From Arion vulgaris (Eukaryota > Mollusca > Gastropoda > Stylommatophora > Arionidae): DNA of 64,000 bases. The stretch is from contig CM036753.1 in NCBI GenBank assembly GCA_020796225.1, positions 4,293,501 to 4,357,500 on the forward strand. The letters run 5' to 3'. Every line of letters begins with the position of its first letter. The first letter of the stretch is position 1. Shown here one piece after another: positions 1-10,414 of the stretch. The notes under the pieces were generated by a model. It saw only the letters and a program-made list of their open reading frames with translations, did not search any database and was not told the origin of the DNA. Both the position numbers and the translations under genes were made by a program.

Positions 1-363
1 TATTCATTAATAATGCCAGGACTAATGTCAGAATTCTGATGCAAGTAATCGTCTTAGCTGCTTCTCCTAAATACTTAATAGCCTTTATTTCTTCCAATTT
101 CAAATTAGATAGAAATTGAACATATCAACAAAACACACCAAGTGAATATTTTAGCTTCTTTATCTAGACAAAGCTTGAAATGTTACAACTAATAATAGAT
201 CGTGTAAAATATTCCAATCTGTATTGATATTCATGAAATATTCGAACGCAGAAAAAGTCAAATTAATTACACATAAGTAAATCGTACTGGGACTGACATT
301 AGCTGAATAGACAATATCATAGAGACTTAGTCAAGTCGATAATTTCTAGTTTTGACTTATATT
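1..363. repeat. Left arm of a ~360-bp inverted duplication
   Basis: Positions 1-363 are the near-identical reverse complement of 23784-24143, with only scattered substitutions and small indels. The match starts at the first base of the window, so the arm may extend further left. It stops at about 363, where LINE endonuclease sequence begins. No coding signal or terminal motif is seen inside it. It may be a dispersed repeat family or a local inverted duplication; one window cannot decide. Confidence 0.85.
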
Positions 364-814
364 CTTCTTTAAATGTGATTCTACAATGTGTTGTTAAACA
401 TTTCAAAAGAATACTCTTAAATTGTTGCCATGTTGTTTCAACGTTATCTTCTGGTATATATGCTTCTACTATAGCCTCTGTCATTTCTGTATTTATTATT
501 CGTTGTATATCTGGATCATTTATTTTTCTGGTATCTATAATCTTGGTTCTTGCTGTCCTTCTATGTATTTTGCTAAGTGGTGTTTCATTGAGGTAGGCAA
601 TTAGTGGGCGGTGGTCTGTATTCACTGTTGTGTTTGGGATTACTCTGGCGTCTCTTAAGTTGGATCTTCTTGTTTTATGGGTTAATATAAAGTCTAAAGC
701 AGCTTGGTCGGGGTTGTTCCACTTGTACCATGTATAGATCTGGCTCATACAATGGTTATAAAAACTATTAGTGATATAATTTTTATAAACATCGTATGAG
801 CCAGATCTACACAT
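317..814 (-). pseudogene. LINE endonuclease C-terminal fragment, inverted relative to the RT part
   Basis: A 165-residue minus-strand reading frame. Its middle resembles the end of the apurinic-type endonuclease domain of non-LTR retrotransposons: residues DQAALDFILTHK, then NLRDARV, then TDHRPLIAYL, which corresponds to the catalytic SDHR motif with T for S. The last 15 or so residues lie in the adjoining inverted-duplication arm and are not element sequence. The family nicks target DNA for target-primed reverse transcription. The fragment lacks the N-terminal catalytic residues and is dead. It points away from the RT piece that starts at 789, the arrangement made by twin priming or a later inversion. 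Confidence 0.8.
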
Positions 815-1690
815 TGTACAAGTTTAAAGGAGGAACAGAGAAAAAGAGAACAGCATGGTGGAATAATGAAGTTAAAGAAGCAATAAAAATTTAAAAAGAA
901 CTATATAAGACCTGGATAAGATCACGCTCAGAAGACGATTATGATAAATACAGACTAGCAAGGCAGACATCGGCCAGAGTAATCAAGCAAGAGAAAGACA
1001 AATCTTGGACCATGTATGTTGAAAATCTCAGTAGATTATGTGTAGAGTCCAGCAGACAATTTTGTAAGGCCATAGCAAAAATGAGAATAAGGGACGAACC
1101 CTTCCAGCCATCCGAATATATAAATGATAGTCAAGGTAAACCTATACATGAAGAAGTTAAGATCAGAGAAAGATTTGAAGAATACTTCAAAGACCTCTTG
1201 AATATACTAGATACTGGGAATAAAAAATCATTCAAACCGAGACATGCAAACATCGAAGAACCTGAAATACTAGTAAGTGAGGTAAGAGAAGCTATTAAGA
1301 GAAGCCCAAAGAACAAGGCTGCGGGAATTGATGGAATAACAGCAGAAGCAATAAAGGCGTGTGGAGAGATTGGAGTAACCTGGGTACATTACATCTTCAA
1401 GAAGGCGTGGGAAGAAAGAACTGTCCCTTCAGATTGGCAAAAAACTATTATAGTACCAATATGGAAGAAAAAAGGTAAAAATCAAGACTGTGGTACATAT
1501 AGAGGCATCTCCCTCCTAAGCCACGTGGGGAAAATGTTTGCAAGAGTTCTGGAGCAACGAATAAGACCAATTGTGGAACCAACACTCAGCCCACAACAGT
1601 TTGGATTTAGAAAAGGAAAAGGGTGCACAGATGCAATATTTGCCCTAAGACAAATTAGTGAAAAGACTATTGTCTATTCCCAGGTGGAAG
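789..1690 (+). pseudogene. RTE-like LINE, endonuclease-RT linker and N-terminal reverse transcriptase
   Basis: From 789 the plus strand encodes linker residues TAWWNNEVKEAIK. An in-frame stop follows near 894, then an open frame from 1012 continues through the RT fingers. Recognisable blocks are SPKNKAAGIDGI, PSDWQKTIIVPIWKKKGK, GTYRGISLLSHVGKM and QQFGFRKGKGCTDAI. The homology ends near 1685 at the ISEKTI block, before the catalytic palm. The rest of the open frame, to 1809, runs into the antisense strand of another LINE and is not real coding. The protein would have been a reverse transcriptase; this copy lacks the catalytic aspartates. Confidence 0.85.
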
Positions 1691-2445
1691 ATGTAGTTGG
1701 CTGTCCACTCTTGCCGTTAAGGGTAGGGATGGAAGCTTTAATTTGCGTTCTCGGGCTAGATGAGTCGCCCTTGTTGTGTTGTATCCGTGTTTATGTAGTG
1801 TGGTCTTGATATTGTCTATCCATCTTTTTCTTGGTCTTCCCTTAGCTCTAGTACCCGATCTCTTTTATTGTATGCTGTTATTGGTGGTTGGTTGTATTTC
1901 ATTCTCATTAAATGTCCAAACCACTGCATTTGTTGTCTTTCGATATATTCGGTGCATGAAGTTATGCCCACTCTGCTTCTGATGTCCTCATTTCGTAGTC
2001 TGTCTTTCCTGGTGACTCCCACTGCCTTTCTCAAGCATTTCATTTCACACGTAGTGAGCTTTCTGTGATGTGTTGCTGTAAGAGACCAAGTTTGGCACTG
2101 GTAACAAAGTGTTGGTAGGAAAATACTTTTATCATCTGTCTTTTCACTTCCATCTTGATCTGTGGGTGTTGTACTAATGGTGCCAGCTGGTAAGTAACTG
2201 CATTTGCTTTTTGACACCTTGTCTCTATCTAGTTTTCCGTCCTCTGTAAAAATGCTGCCTAAATATTTGAATTCAGAAACTTGCTTTACTCTGTTGTTAT
2301 CTATTTGTATGTTTGCTTGGCTTGGTGTTCTGCTGATTTTCATGGTCTCGGTCTTTTGTTTGTTGATTTTCATGTTGTACTTTCTACATGCTATTAGCAA
2401 TGAATTCATGTGATGTTGTAGCTGATCTTCATCTTCATAGTGAAG
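1690..2445 (-). pseudogene. RTE-like LINE (LINE-a) C-terminal RT/thumb fragment
   Basis: The minus strand from about 2445 to 1690 encodes the 3' part of a LINE. Blocks in order are YNMKINKQKTETMKIS, VSEFKYLGSIFTEDGKLDR, PTLCYQCQTWSLT, TCEMKCLRKAVGVTRKDRLR and MQWFGHLMRMK, then a frameshifted tail encoding RWIDNI and HLARERKLKLPSLP. The open frame spans 2409-1816. These are the typical post-palm blocks of the family. It abuts the plus-strand RT fragment at about 1690, so three LINE pieces in alternating orientation lie side by side. Confidence 0.85.
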
Positions 2446-2483
2446 TAGGGGCCCTCTTTTTCTTCCTTTTGGGGGGTTTGTTT

Positions 2484-2521
2484 AGTTTGGTTTGGTTTGG
2501 TTTGGTTTGGTTTGGTTTGGT
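2484..2521 (+). repeat. (TTTGG)n microsatellite
   Basis: About seven TTTGG units follow a short G run. The array lies immediately before the 52-bp satellite and is a simple repeat with no visible function. Confidence 0.9.
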
Positions 2522-2556
2522 GTAGCAAATCTCCTTTTCCCCATATGCATATCACA

Positions 2557-5091
2557 TTCAATTATCATCTCATTTATAATGATGATGATGAGAGCACGGT
2601 CCCCTTTATTCAATTATCATCTCATTTACAATGATGATGATGAGAGCACAGCTCCTTTATTCAATTATCATCTCATTTATAATGATGATGATGAGAGCAC
2701 GGTCCCCTTTATTCAATTATCGTCTCATTTATAATGATGATGATGAGAGCACGGCCCCTTTATTCAATTATCATCTCATTTATAATGATGATGATGAGAG
2801 CACGGTCCCCTTTATTCAATTATCATCTCATTTATAATGATGATGATGAGAGCACGGTCCCCTTTATTCAATTATCGTCTCATTTATAATGATGATGATG
2901 AGAGCACGGCCCCTTTATTCAATTATCATCTCATTTATAATGATGATGATGAGAGCACGGTCCCCTTTATTCAATTATCATCTCATTTATAATGATGATG
3001 ATGAGAGCACGGTCCCCTTTATTCAATTATCGTCTCATTTATAATGATGATGATGAGAGCACGGCTCCCTTTATTCAATTATCGTCTCATTTATAATAAT
3101 GATGATGAGAGCACGGTCCCCTTTATTCAATTATCGTCTCATTTATAATGATGATGATGAGAGCACGGCTCCTTTATTCAATTATCGTCTCATTTATAAT
3201 GATGATGATGAGAGCACGGCTCCCTTTATTCAATTATCGTCTCATTTATAATGATGATGATGAGAGCACGGCTCCCTTTATTCAATTATCGTCTCATTTA
3301 TAATGATGATGATGATGAGAGCACGGTCCCCTTTATTCAATTATCGTCTCATTTATAATGATGATGATGAGAGCACGGCCCCTTTATTCAATTATCATCT
3401 CATTTATATGATGATGATGAGAGCACGGCCCCTTTATTCAATTATCATCTCATTTATAATGATGATGATGAGAGCACGGCCCCTTTATTCAATTATCATC
3501 TCATTTATAATGATGATGATGAGAGCATGGCCCCTTTATTCAATTATCATCTCATTTATAATGATGATGATGAGAGCACGGCCCCTTTATTCAATTATCT
3601 CATTTATAATGATGATGATGAGAGCACGGTCCCTTTATTCAATTATCATCTCATTTATAATGATGATGATGATAGCACGGCCCCTTTATTCAATTATCGT
3701 CTCATTTATAATGATGATGATGAGAGCACGGTCCCCTTTATTCAATTATCATCTCATTTATAATGATGATGATGAGAGCACAACCCTTTATTCAATTATC
3801 GTCTCATTTATAATGATGATGATGAGAGCACGGTCCCCTTTATTCAATTATCGTCTCATTTATAATGATGATGATGAGAGCACGGTCCCCTTTATTCAAT
3901 TATCATCTCATTTATAATGATGATGATGAGAGCACAGCCCCTTTATTCAATTATCGTCTCATTTATAATGATGATGATGAGAGCACGGTCCCCTTTATTC
4001 AATTATCATCTCATTTATAATGATGATGATGAGAGCACGGCCCCTTTATTCAATTATCGTCTCATTTATAATGATGATGATGAGAGCACGGTCCCCTTTA
4101 TTCAATTATCATCTCATTTATAATGATGATGATGAGAAGCACGGCCCTTTATTCAATTATCATCTCATTTATATAATGAGATGATATTTATGATAGACAC
4201 CTCCCTTTATTCAATTATCATCTCATTTATAATGATGATGATGAGAGCACAGCCCCTTTATTCAATTATCGTCTCATTTATAATGATGATGATGAGAGCA
4301 CGGCTCCCTTTATTCAATTATCATCTCATTTATAATGATGATGATGAGAGCACGGCTCCCTTTATTCAATTATCGTCTCATTTATAATGATGATGATGAG
4401 AGCACGGCTCCCTTTATTCAATTATCGTCTCATTTATAATGATGATGATGAGAGCACGGCTCCCTTTATTCAATTATCCTCTCATTTATAATGATGATGA
4501 TGAGAGCACGGCTCCCTTTATTCAATTATCGTCTCATTTATAATGATGATGATGATGAGAGCACGGTCCCTTTATTCAATTATCGTCTCATTTATAATGA
4601 TGATGATGAGAGCACGGCTCCCTTTATTCAATTATCGTCTCATTTATAATGATGATGATGATAGAGCACGGCCCTTTATTCAATTATCGTCTCATTTATA
4701 ATGATGATGATGAGAGCACGGCCCCTTTATTCAATTATCGTCTCATTTATAATGATGATGATGAGAGCACGGCCCCTTTATTCAATTATCGTCTCATTTA
4801 TAATGATGATGATGAGAAGCACGGTCCCTTTATTCAATTATCGTCTCATTTATAATGATGATGATGAGAGCACAGCCCCTTTATTCAATTATCGTCTCAT
4901 TTATAATGATGATGATGAGAGCACGGCCCCTTTATTCAATTATCGTCTCATTTATAATGATGATGATGAGAGCACGGCTCCCTTTATTCAATTATCGTCT
5001 CATTTATAATGATGATGATGAGAGCACGGCTCCCTTTATTCAATTATCGTCTCATTTATAATGATGATGATGATGAGAGCACGGCTCCCTT
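2557..5091. repeat. 52-bp minisatellite, ~49 copies
   Basis: Each unit contains TTCAATTATCRTCTCATTTA, then TAATGATGATGATGAGAG, then CACGG and a variable C-rich spacer (GGTCCCC, GGCCCC or GGCTCCC) plus TTTA. R is A or G. The spacer length changes the unit between 51 and 52 bp, so the apparent reading frames rotate and are not genes. The left part mixes ATC and GTC units. From about 4340 rightwards nearly all units are GTC with GGCTCCC or GGCCC spacers, which suggests local homogenisation. TCTCAT and ATGAGA in each unit can form a short hairpin. Confidence 0.97.
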
Positions 5092-5640
5092 TATTAATTC
5101 ATCGTTCATTTATAAGTTGATGATATTATGAAGAAGGCCACTTTATTATATTATCTTCCATTTATAAGTATGTGACACTCTCTTATTTATTATGCTATGA
5201 TTTGTGTGTCAATTGATCTATATTTTATGATTCACCTATTTATCTTTCTCTTCCCCCTTTCGTTTGCCATATTCTTCACATATTCATCCTTTGTCCCTTA
5301 CATCTTTCCATATTCTTTCCTATGAATGGTTTCTCAGTCTCCATCCTGTCGTAGATTCCTCCTACTGTACATTTCATCTTGCCATTGTATATGTTTTCTT
5401 TATGTAGATGGTCCTTCTGTTAAGTTATTTATTCAGTGGTATTTAAACAGTGTACACATTCCGACGATACAACATAGTAGACAACAATGTTTTATTTATG
5501 AGCTTAGATGTTTATTGATATCTCACAGACACAGACAAACACGTCTGTTCATGTCGTCTCTCTTTTGTTTTCTTTCTAACTGTTGCTAACTCGTCACTCT
5601 TTTACTACGCAAAACGTCATAGTCTCGTATTAGTGTTTGC
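5092..5640. other. Degenerate end of the 52-bp array and AT-rich spacer
   Basis: To about 5170 the sequence is a decayed remnant of the 52-bp unit. From there to 5640 it is AT-rich sequence in which I see no gene, element end or repeat. Confidence 0.6.
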
Positions 5641-5643
5641 CCT

Positions 5644-6290
5644 TCTGTTTGGAGAGTGCATAAACCAAGTGAAAGAATTCAAATACTTAGGAAGCATATT
5701 CACAGAAGACGGAAAACTAGATAGAGAGATAGAGGCTAGAGTACAAAAAGCAAATGCTGTAACCTACCAGCTAGCCCCATTGTTAAGGCACCCAAAATTT
5801 CACAGGCAGCTAAGAAACAAATGATCAACAGCATTTTTATACCTACTTTGTGTTACCAGAGCCAAACATGGACATTGAGCAAAGCGCAGTCACAAAAATA
5901 ACTACATGTGAAATGCGTTGCCTGAGAAAAGTTACCAACAACACAAGAAAAGACAGAATCACCAACATCAGCATAAGAAAGAAAGTTGGCACAAAACCGT
6001 GCTTGAATTATATAGATAAACAAAGAATGAAGTGGTTTGGCCACTTAATAAGAATGCATCCAAACTCCACAGTATACAGAGTCTTCTACAACAGAACATC
6101 GGGAAAGAAGGCAAGAGGAAGACCACGGAAAAGATGGTTAGATGGCGTAGCAGAATCCTGTGAAAGAGCAAAGATAACAATCACACAAGCCACCAGAACA
6201 GCGCAAGACAAAAACAGAAAACCACGACACTGGGCAACAACCCGGTAGCAGTGTGACGACAAAAGAAGAAGAAGAAGAAGAAACACTAAG
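5644..6290 (+). pseudogene. RTE-like LINE-a 3' fragment
   Basis: A 5'-truncated LINE begins near 5644 with VKEFKYLGSIFTEDGKLDRE and YQLAPLLRHP. A stop at 5822 and a frameshift follow. The frame from 5850 then carries TTCEMRCLRKV, MKWFGHLIRMHP and GRPRKRWLDGV before a stop at 6246. The C-terminal WFGH and GRPRKRW blocks are standard for this group. A (GAA)n run at 6262-6284 marks the likely 3' tail. The hAT element at 6310 lies just downstream. Confidence 0.88.
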
Positions 6291-6301
6291 TCTCTACTAA
6301 T

Positions 6302-6309
6302 ATATCCTA
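6302..6309 (+). repeat. Left 8-bp target-site duplication of the hAT element
   Basis: ATCCTACC directly precedes the left terminal inverted repeat. It is repeated exactly at 7516-7523. Eight base pairs is the length expected for hAT transposons. Confidence 0.95.
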
Positions 6310-6519
6310 CCCAGTGCCGGATTAGGCTAGCTCGGGGCCCGTAGCAAATTTTAGCGCGGGGCCCTAGGTTTTATATGATAATAAAATAAAACACAACTTT
6401 TACAAACAAACTTGTCTCGATTTAATGTGAGCAAATTTAGAGATAATACTAGACAAATCAATTTCTCTAAGTAAATTACATTCAATGTTCATTTAGGTGA
6501 GGTTATTTAGACAATCTTG

Positions 6520-6882
6520 TCACATCGTGTTTCTTAACTCACTTTTTATACGTTTTAATGTTGAAAAAGAATGTTCTCCGCTGCAGTTAGTAATTATTAA
6601 AGACAAGTAAATTCGTAAGACTATTTCTACATTTGGGAAACACGACTCTAATGAATTTTTCATTATAAGTTTATAAAATTGCAGTTCAAGAGCCTCATGC
6701 TTTTCGTTGCTAATAGCAGCAGCTACATTAGTTTTAAGAAGTTCTGCGAACTGCACAAGTTCGTCGGCTTGGCTTTCTTCCAAATCCTCTTGGTAAGAGC
6801 TGACAATATTTGGAGTTCTTTTCAAGATCTCTTCTGCTGTAATAGATTTTAACTGCCGGAGTATTCCAAATACACCAGTCAC
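6520..6882 (-). pseudogene. hAT transposase C-terminal dimerisation domain
   Basis: A 120-residue minus-strand frame ends in ANCSG-like residues NCSGEHSFSTLKRIKSELR and then NTM. This matches the hAT C-terminal dimerisation motif (typically ERSFSTLKRIKSRLRNTM), which lets transposase monomers pair and bind transposon ends. The upstream part, with ITAEEILKRTPNI and ELQFYKLIMKN, fits the region just before that motif in ZMYM-like transposases. The start codon is probably artefactual, because the frame is the tail of a longer protein. No catalytic DDE residues are present in this piece. Confidence 0.85.
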
Positions 6883-7073
6883 TCTATGGTACAGTCTAAA
6901 TCAATAACTTTGCAAACAAAACAGAACAGTTGTCCTTTAGTTTCTATATAACACAACCAATCTCTCAAGTGAGTTTTGTTTGTTGGTGTATGTGTGTATG
7001 TGAAAACGACTTTCGACAAAATCGTGGATTGTTTGAAGTTGTTTGACCATTCACCAGTATCGTTGGAGTACAT
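6879..7073 (-). pseudogene. TTF-type zinc-finger remnant of the hAT transposase
   Basis: A 64-residue frame contains HLRDWLCYIETKGQLFCFVC, which resembles the RxWLxYS...LFCFCCKLF core of the TTF-type zinc finger found N-terminal in ZMYM1-like hAT transposases. It ends one base pair beyond the start of the dimerisation frame, so an N-terminal and a C-terminal segment are fused by deletion of everything between. Upstream, to about 7440, the minus strand shows no further clear domain. Confidence 0.65.
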
Positions 7074-7515
7074 TTTACTTTCGTTGTGTTTTTGGCTTGT
7101 AGAAGATGTTGTTACATTAGAAGCATGTGCTGTGCTTTCTGCCTCTCTTTGGCTTGAAGATGATATGGCTAAATTTTGAGGACTTGCTGTACATTCGACT
7201 TCAGTTTGTCTTGTGGAAAGTGTGGCTAAATCGTGAAGAGTTGCTGATCTTAATGGTAGTATTGGTAATGATTATGCTTCTATAGCACTGCCTTCATCTA
7301 CTGCACAGTGGGACACGTCTTCTGTATTTTCTGCTTCGATTTCGTTGGATTCAGCACCATCACACACGACATTTAAAAATTCAGACAGCTTGAGTGTCTT
7401 TGATATAACATCTGGTTATTTTTTCCATTTTCATCTGTCACATAGGCGCGGGGGCCCCTAGAAGCGCGGGGCCCGTAGCATTTGCTACTTCTGCTACTAT
7501 GCTAATCCGGCGCTG

Positions 7516-7523
7516 ATCCTACC
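7516..7523 (+). repeat. Right 8-bp target-site duplication of the hAT element
   Basis: ATCCTACC follows the right terminal inverted repeat exactly and equals 6302-6309. Confidence 0.95.
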
Positions 7524-7640
7524 AACTATACTATAAACTAAAGCTACTTGTCTGTACCTCAGCTGCCACCTGGGAGGGGGGAACTTGCTATCCACTACAA
7601 TAGATTAAAAAGCAATTCGTTGATTTGGTTGTTTAATTGA

Positions 7641-8765
7641 AAAGACTATAGAATACAAAAATCAAATGAATATAGCCTTCATAGACCAAGAGAAGGCATT
7701 TGATAGGGTTAACAGAGACATATTATGGGATGTTCTCGAAAACTACGGAATAAAAGGAACGCTGCTAGACTGTGTTAGAGCCATATATATAGAAAGTGAA
7801 AGTGCCATACGAACAAGCGCCGGACTCACAAATTGGTTTCCAGTAACAACAGGAGTACGGCAAGGATGTGTTTTATCACCTCTTCTCTTTATTATATACA
7901 TGGATAGTATCACCAAAATAGACGAAACATCACGAGACGTAGACCAACTAAATGAACTGCTTCTTGCTGACGACCAGTGTTTATTCCATAATAATATTGA
8001 ACAGCTTCAAGAACACATAAACTTACTCAACAATAGCTGCCTCAAATACAACATGAAGATCAACATTCAAAAGACAGAAGTCATGACTATAAGCAGAGAA
8101 CATAAAGATATCAACATTCAAATAAATGACCAAACGCTAAAGCAGGTGAGAGAATTCAAATACCTTGGAAGTATCTTCACATCTGATAGTAGACTGGACA
8201 GAGAGATCGAAACTAGAATCCAGCAAGCCAACAACATTACATACCAGCTAACTCCAAAATCTTGAAACACACAGCTATTCCAGTAGAGACTAAAAGATAG
8301 ATTATAAATGCAATCTTTATACCAACACCGTGCTACCAGTGCCAAACATGGGCACTGACAAAAGAACAAGAAAGGAAAATTACCACATGCGAAATGAGAT
8401 GCTTGAAGAAAGCAGTAAATAAAACAAGAAGAGACCATATAATAAATGAGGAAATTAGAAGAACAGTCGGAACAACACCTGCTATTAGATTTATTGAAAA
8501 ACAGAGACTCTAATGGTTTGGTCACTTGGTCAGAATGAACCCGAATACACCAGTTGCAAGAGCGTACAACCTGAAATGGAATCATCAAGAGGAAGGGGCA
8601 GACCAAAAAAAAGATGGGTTGATGGAGTTACAGACATCTTAAAACTCCACAATACCACACCATATCAAGCGACCGCGCGGGCATTATCTCGGAAACCGAT
8701 CATCAGTTAAACCTGCTACGCCTAGCGGCAAAAAAGCAGAGAAGAACAAAAGAAAGAAAGACTTG
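7641..8765 (+). pseudogene. RTE-like LINE-a, RT palm to 3' end
   Basis: The frame 7666-8262 encodes the RT palm: MNIAFIDQEKAFDRVNRDIL (first catalytic Asp), TGVRQGCVLSPLLFIIYMD, ELLLADDQCLF (second and third Asp, LADD in place of the usual FADD) and VREFKYLGSIFTSDSRLDRE. After a stop at 8263 the continuation is shifted: CQTWALTKEQ, TTCEMRCLKK and, after a stop, WFGHLVRMN and GRGRPKKRWVDGV to about 8707. The purine-rich sequence near 8735-8765 may be its tail. It is 5' truncated at about 7641, and frameshifts and stops make it a dead copy. The catalytic triad is nonetheless readable. Confidence 0.9.
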
Positions 8766-8805
8766 CATTGACGTTGTGTACAGAGAAAGTAGAAAATGGG
8801 AACAG

Positions 8806-8935
8806 TTTTGAATATCTCGGTTCTCTGCTAACAACAGAGGGAAATGGGTATATGAAAATGTGAACAGTTTTGAATATCTCGGTTCTCTGCTAACAACAGA
8901 GGGAAATGGGAAATGGGAACTTTGGTGAAACCTGA
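8806..8935 (+). pseudogene. Tandem duplicated scrap of LINE-c
   Basis: The segment near 8806-8850 and its repeat near 8858-8910 both contain CAGTTTTGAATATCTCGGTT followed by CTCTGCTAACAACAGAGGGA. They match LINE-c at 24311-24372, which encodes the VNGFEYL block. This is a local duplication of a small LINE fragment. Confidence 0.7.
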
Positions 8936-9420
8936 CAGATCAGAAGCTGAATGTCCAGTTTGTGGTCTATAGTAAATTAAGTGAATCGCGCCGTTCTGTA
9001 AACGAATCCATTTTTTTCCAGAGACACCTAGAATTGTTGCAGGAGCTAAGGCGTAAGTGCTTTGTGCAATACTATCGGCAGGTGGTGTGCCATTTCTGTG
9101 AAGAGGGACCGAGCCATTTGGGATAAAACCCGGTGCAATGAAGTCAATAATTCGGCATTAGATCCGTTAGACCATCTTCTTAGCTCATGACTAGAGATCG
9201 CTGAAGGAGAAAAGATGCTCCCATTTGTTCTTTAATAATTGATGTAGAATTTTTGTTTGCTAATGAAATATCTGCTTTCATAGCTCACATACTAGTTTAA
9301 CTGTATGTGGGATAGAGGAGGGGGTGAGTGTTGTGGAGATTGTGTTTGTTCTGCTGTTTTATTATGTTTAATAGTCTTAGTACCTGAATGACTTTACTGT
9401 CCTGTAGGGAGTAAATTCCA
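8936..9420. other. Unassigned spacer
   Basis: I see no coding region, repeat family or element end in this 485-bp stretch. It is less AT-rich than the satellite flanks. Confidence 0.5.
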
Positions 9421-10050
9421 CACAAAATCTCGGTGGAGGTCTGGCTACAAATAACTTATGATATGAGAGGATTTATCCATGATATTCAAGAAACAGACTC
9501 CCAGCTATGGGCAAATAGCCCCAATGCCTTTGTGGGAGCCTCGGGAGTGGCAAAGGCTATGGGAGTAAATCCAAACAGAAAAGCCGGAGTGGAGTCCATA
9601 AGGCGGACAGGCATCATGCGATGTCCTACCGGCAGCTCGTGCAACCAAACTGATACGAGACGTCGTGCATGCACTCCTCTGGATTCTTTCAGCGATGTTG
9701 AGAGGGGGTAGTTGACGCTTGAGGAACTCAGCTACTTCATTAAAATTGATCAGGCATGCGTTACGGAGAGGTCACTTCGTGGTCGACTGTGTTGACCAAA
9801 CCACCACGGAGGACAACAGTTACGGGATATAAGTCCACCTCAATTAGCGTAGAGTATTGGACGCCACGGGTTGTCTTCGACGGTGGGAGAGATCATCGCG
9901 TCTCATTGGAAAGCTACCGCCCGCCAGAGAGGCAGCAGCACAAGTCTAAGATTGTTGTCATCATCGCTTGCATGGACGGCTATTACCGCCTCCTGCTGGA
10001 GCACCCGACTAAAGTGTTATCCGGCGACAGTTCACGTGCGAGTATCTAAA
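9421..10050 (+). other. GC-richer block, possibly a retroelement 5' region
   Basis: Base composition rises to roughly half GC from 9421 to 10050 and then drops abruptly. Short open frames exist (for example 9433-9711) but none shows a recognised domain. The position and style resemble untranslated or ORF1 regions of a LINE, but no diagnostic motif was found. A host exon cannot be excluded. Confidence 0.3.
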
Positions 10051-10138
10051 TGATTCTTGTTGCGATGGATCTATATCTGTAGTTAATATCTTGCTATTTG
10101 AAGTTGTTGGTGGGATTTGTTGATATTCTGTTCTAACT

Positions 10139-10386
10139 ACCTCACCCATCTGTTCCTCTTTCTAAATACTCAGCATCTGTTCTATCTTCGTCATGACTCA
10201 TCTGTCTTTCTCTAACATACCTCACCCATCTGTTCCTTTCTTTCTCTAACATACCTCACCCATCTGTTCCTTTCTTTCTCTAACATACCTCACCCATCTG
10301 TTCCTTTCTTTCTCTAACATACCTCACCCATCTGTTCTCTTTCTTTCCTAACCATCTCCTCACCCATCATGTTCCTTTCTTTCTCT
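10139..10386 (+). repeat. 34-bp tandem repeat, ~6 copies
   Basis: Units contain CTCACCCATCTGTTCCTTTC followed by TTTCTCTAACATAC. The four central copies are nearly perfect and the outer ones decay. The array directly precedes the large 42-bp array. Confidence 0.9.
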
Positions 10387-10414
10387 TGATTAATATATCC
10401 TTTTTTACCTCTAT

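Larger units (their letters stand above)
6310..7515 (-). mobile_element. Internally deleted hAT DNA transposon (ZMYM-like type)
   Basis: The element starts with CAGTGCCGGATTAG and ends with CTAATCCGGCGCTG, so the termini are inverted repeats differing at one base. An exact 8-bp duplication ATCCTACC flanks it on both sides. Subterminal GC-rich blocks (GCGCGGGGCCCGTAGCA and close copies) occur near both ends. The 1206-bp body carries minus-strand remnants of a transposase: a TTF-type zinc-finger-like stretch and the C-terminal hAT dimerisation region. The catalytic core between them is missing. It would depend on a full transposase elsewhere to move. Confidence 0.95.

Noticed and set aside
2484..2521. 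Telomere-type repeat
   Set aside because: TTTGG is short, isolated and not a usual animal telomere unit.
2492..5061. Multiple 60-200-residue frames in the 52-bp array
   Set aside because: The unit is not a multiple of three, so frames rotate; no coding signal.
5640..6300. Target duplication around the LINE-a copy
   Set aside because: AGTCTCGTATTAG and AGTCTCTACTAAT-like flanks are similar but not a clean duplication.
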